64,000 nt of DNA, taken from positions 62,001 to 126,000 of the forward strand of contig NZ_JAFIWB010000006.1 of assembly GCF_017163705.1 (NCBI RefSeq), written 5' to 3'. The number at the start of each line of letters is the position of its first letter. The stretch's first letter is position 1. The stretch comes from Xanthomonas bonasiae (GTDB taxonomy: Bacteria > Pseudomonadota > Gammaproteobacteria > Xanthomonadales > Xanthomonadaceae). Position numbers and translations under genes: made by a program. Below the pieces are notes generated by a model, which worked only from the letters and a program-made list of their open reading frames with translations, searched no databases and was not told the origin of the DNA. Of this stretch, positions 62,637 to 64,000 are shown in pieces.

Positions 62637-63638
62637 TCAGCGCTGGCCGACCCTGATCACCACCTTGCCCTTGGCACGTCCGCGCTCGACGTAGGCCAGG
62701 GCCTGCGCGGTCGCCTCCAACGGGAACACCCGATCCATCACCGGCCTGATGCTGCCGGCCTCGATCAACGCGCCGATCTCGCGCAACTGGTCGCCGTTGG
62801 CGGTCATGAACAGGAAGGCGTAGCCGACCCCGTGCCGCCTGGCCTTTTTGCGGATGCCGCTGCTCAGCAGACGGATCGCCTGCCGCAACGGCCACGCCAG
62901 GCCTTGTCGCACGGCGAAGTCCGGGTCCGGCGGGCCGGAGATGGAAATGAGCTGGCCGCCGGGCTTCAGCACGCGCAGGGATTTCTCCAGCACGTCGCTG
63001 CCCAGGCTGTGCAGGACCACGTCGTAGCCGTGCACGACGGTCTCGAAGTCCTGCGTGCGGTAGTCGATGACGAGGTCGGCGCCCAGCGCCTTCACCCAAG
63101 CGACGTTGCCGGTGCCGGTGGTGGTCGCGACGAAGGCGCCGAGGTGCTTGGCGAGCTGGATGGCGATGCTGCCGACGCCGCCGGAGCCGGCATGGATCAG
63201 CACCTTCTGTCCCTTCTGCAGCCGCGCCATCTCCACCAGGGCCTGCCACGCGGTCAGCGCGACCAGCGGAACCGAGGCGGCCTCCTCCATGCCGAGGTTG
63301 GCAGGCTTCAATGCCAGCGCGCTTTCCTTGACCACGATACGTTCGGCGAAGCTGCCGATGCGGTTGGCACGCGCGTACACCGCGTCGCCGGGCTTGAAGC
63401 GGCGCACGCCGGCCCCGACCCGCAACACCACGCCGGCCACGTCGTGACCCAGCACCAGCGGAAACCGGTGCGGCAGGATCAGCTTGAACTCGCCCTTGCG
63501 GATCTTCGCGTCGAGCACGTTGACGCCAGCGGCATGCACCTCCACCAGCACATCGTCGTCGCGCACCTCCGGTTCGGGCAGCTCGCCGATCCGGCCCGGG
63601 TGCCTGTTGCCATAGCCGTCGATAAAGAACGCTTTCAT
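62637..63638 (-). CDS. Medium-chain dehydrogenase/reductase, quinone oxidoreductase-like
   Basis: A 333-residue NAD(P)H-dependent oxidoreductase of the MDR superfamily. The catalytic domain has VEVHAAGVNVLDAKIRKGEF, LGHDVAGVVLRVGAGV and FKPGDAVYA; the cofactor domain has VLIHAGSGGVGSIAIQLAKHLGA. The cysteines that bind catalytic or structural zinc are missing, so it belongs with zinc-free quinone or enone reductases (QOR type). Its start overlaps the stop of the small membrane protein gene at 63635 (ATGA), so the two are probably co-transcribed. Confidence 0.87.
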   Translation of the reverse strand: MKAFFIDGYGNRHPGRIGELPEPEVRDDDVLVEVHAAGVNVLDAKIRKGEFKLILPHRFPLVLGHDVAGVVLRVGAGVRRFKPGDAVYARANRIGSFAERIVVKESALALKPANLGMEEAASVPLVALTAWQALVEMARLQKGQKVLIHAGSGGVGSIAIQLAKHLGAFVATTTGTGNVAWVKALGADLVIDYRTQDFETVVHGYDVVLHSLGSDVLEKSLRVLKPGGQLISISGPPDPDFAVRQGLAWPLRQAIRLLSSGIRKKARRHGVGYAFLFMTANGDQLREIGALIEAGSIRPVMDRVFPLEATAQALAYVERGRAKGKVVIRVGQR

Positions 63639-63982
63639 GATGTTTCCCTGACCAGAACGAACCCGAGGACGAACACGATTTCGAGCATCACCGCGACCAG
63701 GATCCCGCGGCCGGCGTGCCCGCTGGCCAGTTCGCCGATGCCCAGCGCCGCCAGCAACGTACAGGCGGTGACGAAGCCCGCCACCAGCGCCGAACGCGCC
63801 GGCGACGGCGCCGCGCCGCGTGCCATGAAGAACATCACGCTCAGGCCCGCATACAACGCGGCCCCGCGTCGCGCCATCAGCTCGGCCGAAGGCGAAGCGC
63901 CGACGTCCCAGTTCGCCAGCATCGCACCCGGCGAGAACATCCAGGTGCAGGCGATCGCCAGGAACAGCAGCGAGGTCAGCAC
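63635..63982 (-). CDS. Small four-helix membrane protein, possibly incomplete at its N-terminus
   Basis: At least 115 residues with four hydrophobic segments (LLFLAIACTWMFSPGAML, AALYAGLSVMFFMA, SALVAGFVTACTLLAALGI and GILVAVMLEIVFVLGFVLV). The visible start is a GTG at 63982 and the frame continues toward the right edge of the window, so the true start may lie outside. It is coupled to the downstream MDR gene by a 4-base overlap. It looks like a small DUF-type membrane protein; I do not recognise the family. Confidence 0.6.
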   Translation of the reverse strand: MLTSLLFLAIACTWMFSPGAMLANWDVGASPSAELMARRGAALYAGLSVMFFMARGAAPSPARSALVAGFVTACTLLAALGIGELASGHAGRGILVAVMLEIVFVLGFVLVRETS

Positions 63983-64000
63983 CGACAGCGAGCGGAAACC

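Overview
The window is very GC-rich, densely coded bacterial chromosome. The gene content fits a gammaproteobacterium of the Xanthomonadaceae, most likely Xanthomonas: a fused cysNC, an HpyO-type urate hydroxylase, clustered two-partner secretion genes and many dispersed palindromic repeats. This assignment is inferred from gene families; no rRNA or other phylogenetic marker is present. I found no tRNA, rRNA, insertion sequence, phage gene or CRISPR array.

Layout. (1) 1-7814 and 17692-21050 hold the assimilatory sulfate pathway: cysD and cysNC run left, cysJ, cysI and cysH run right from a shared divergent control region, and the regulator cysB is divergent from cysG and cysK. Together they take sulfate through APS, PAPS, sulfite and sulfide to cysteine and also supply siroheme. 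(2) Between the two cys blocks lie a probable copper or iron module (DUF2946 protein, TonB-dependent receptor, PepSY membrane protein), a two-gene unit with a FIST-like protein, an arsR-arsC-arsH operon without an efflux pump, a GAF-domain histidine kinase and a scramblase-like protein. (3) 21721-38771 is a large purine-salvage locus, all on the minus strand: nucleoside hydrolase, oxalurate/oxamate hydrolases, a TPR protein, a LysR regulator, then ten genes with overlapping or touching ends (allC, pucG, puuE, hpxZ, uraD, hpyO, hiuH, xdhA, xdhB, xdhC). The chain runs from purine nucleosides through xanthine, urate, 5-hydroxyisourate, OHCU, allantoin, allantoate and ureidoglycine to oxalurate, oxamate and oxalate.

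(4) 38993-43045 holds an isoprenylcysteine methyltransferase-like protein, a small membrane protein with two L7/L12-like motifs, a macro-domain protein with a decayed duplicate of its 3' end behind it, and the transporter of a two-partner secretion system. (5) 43059-48803 encodes the secreted adhesin partner (1914 residues), followed by a divergent histidine kinase/response regulator pair. (6) 52030-56947 is a glycolytic cluster: pgk, a HAD phosphatase, pyk and a class I aldolase. (7) The right end holds a DUF2339/DUF3999 envelope pair, a soluble MCP-like Cache protein, a quinone-oxidoreductase-type MDR protein and a small membrane protein at the edge.

Two repeat families stand out. One is a roughly 112-bp palindromic unit in two five-copy tandem arrays in opposite orientation, behind cysH and behind cysK, with smaller copies elsewhere. 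The other is a roughly 110-120 bp inverted-repeat element built from GGGATTC blocks. One copy, exactly 111 bp with 31-nt arms, sits in frame just after the start codon of cysN and adds 37 residues to the protein.
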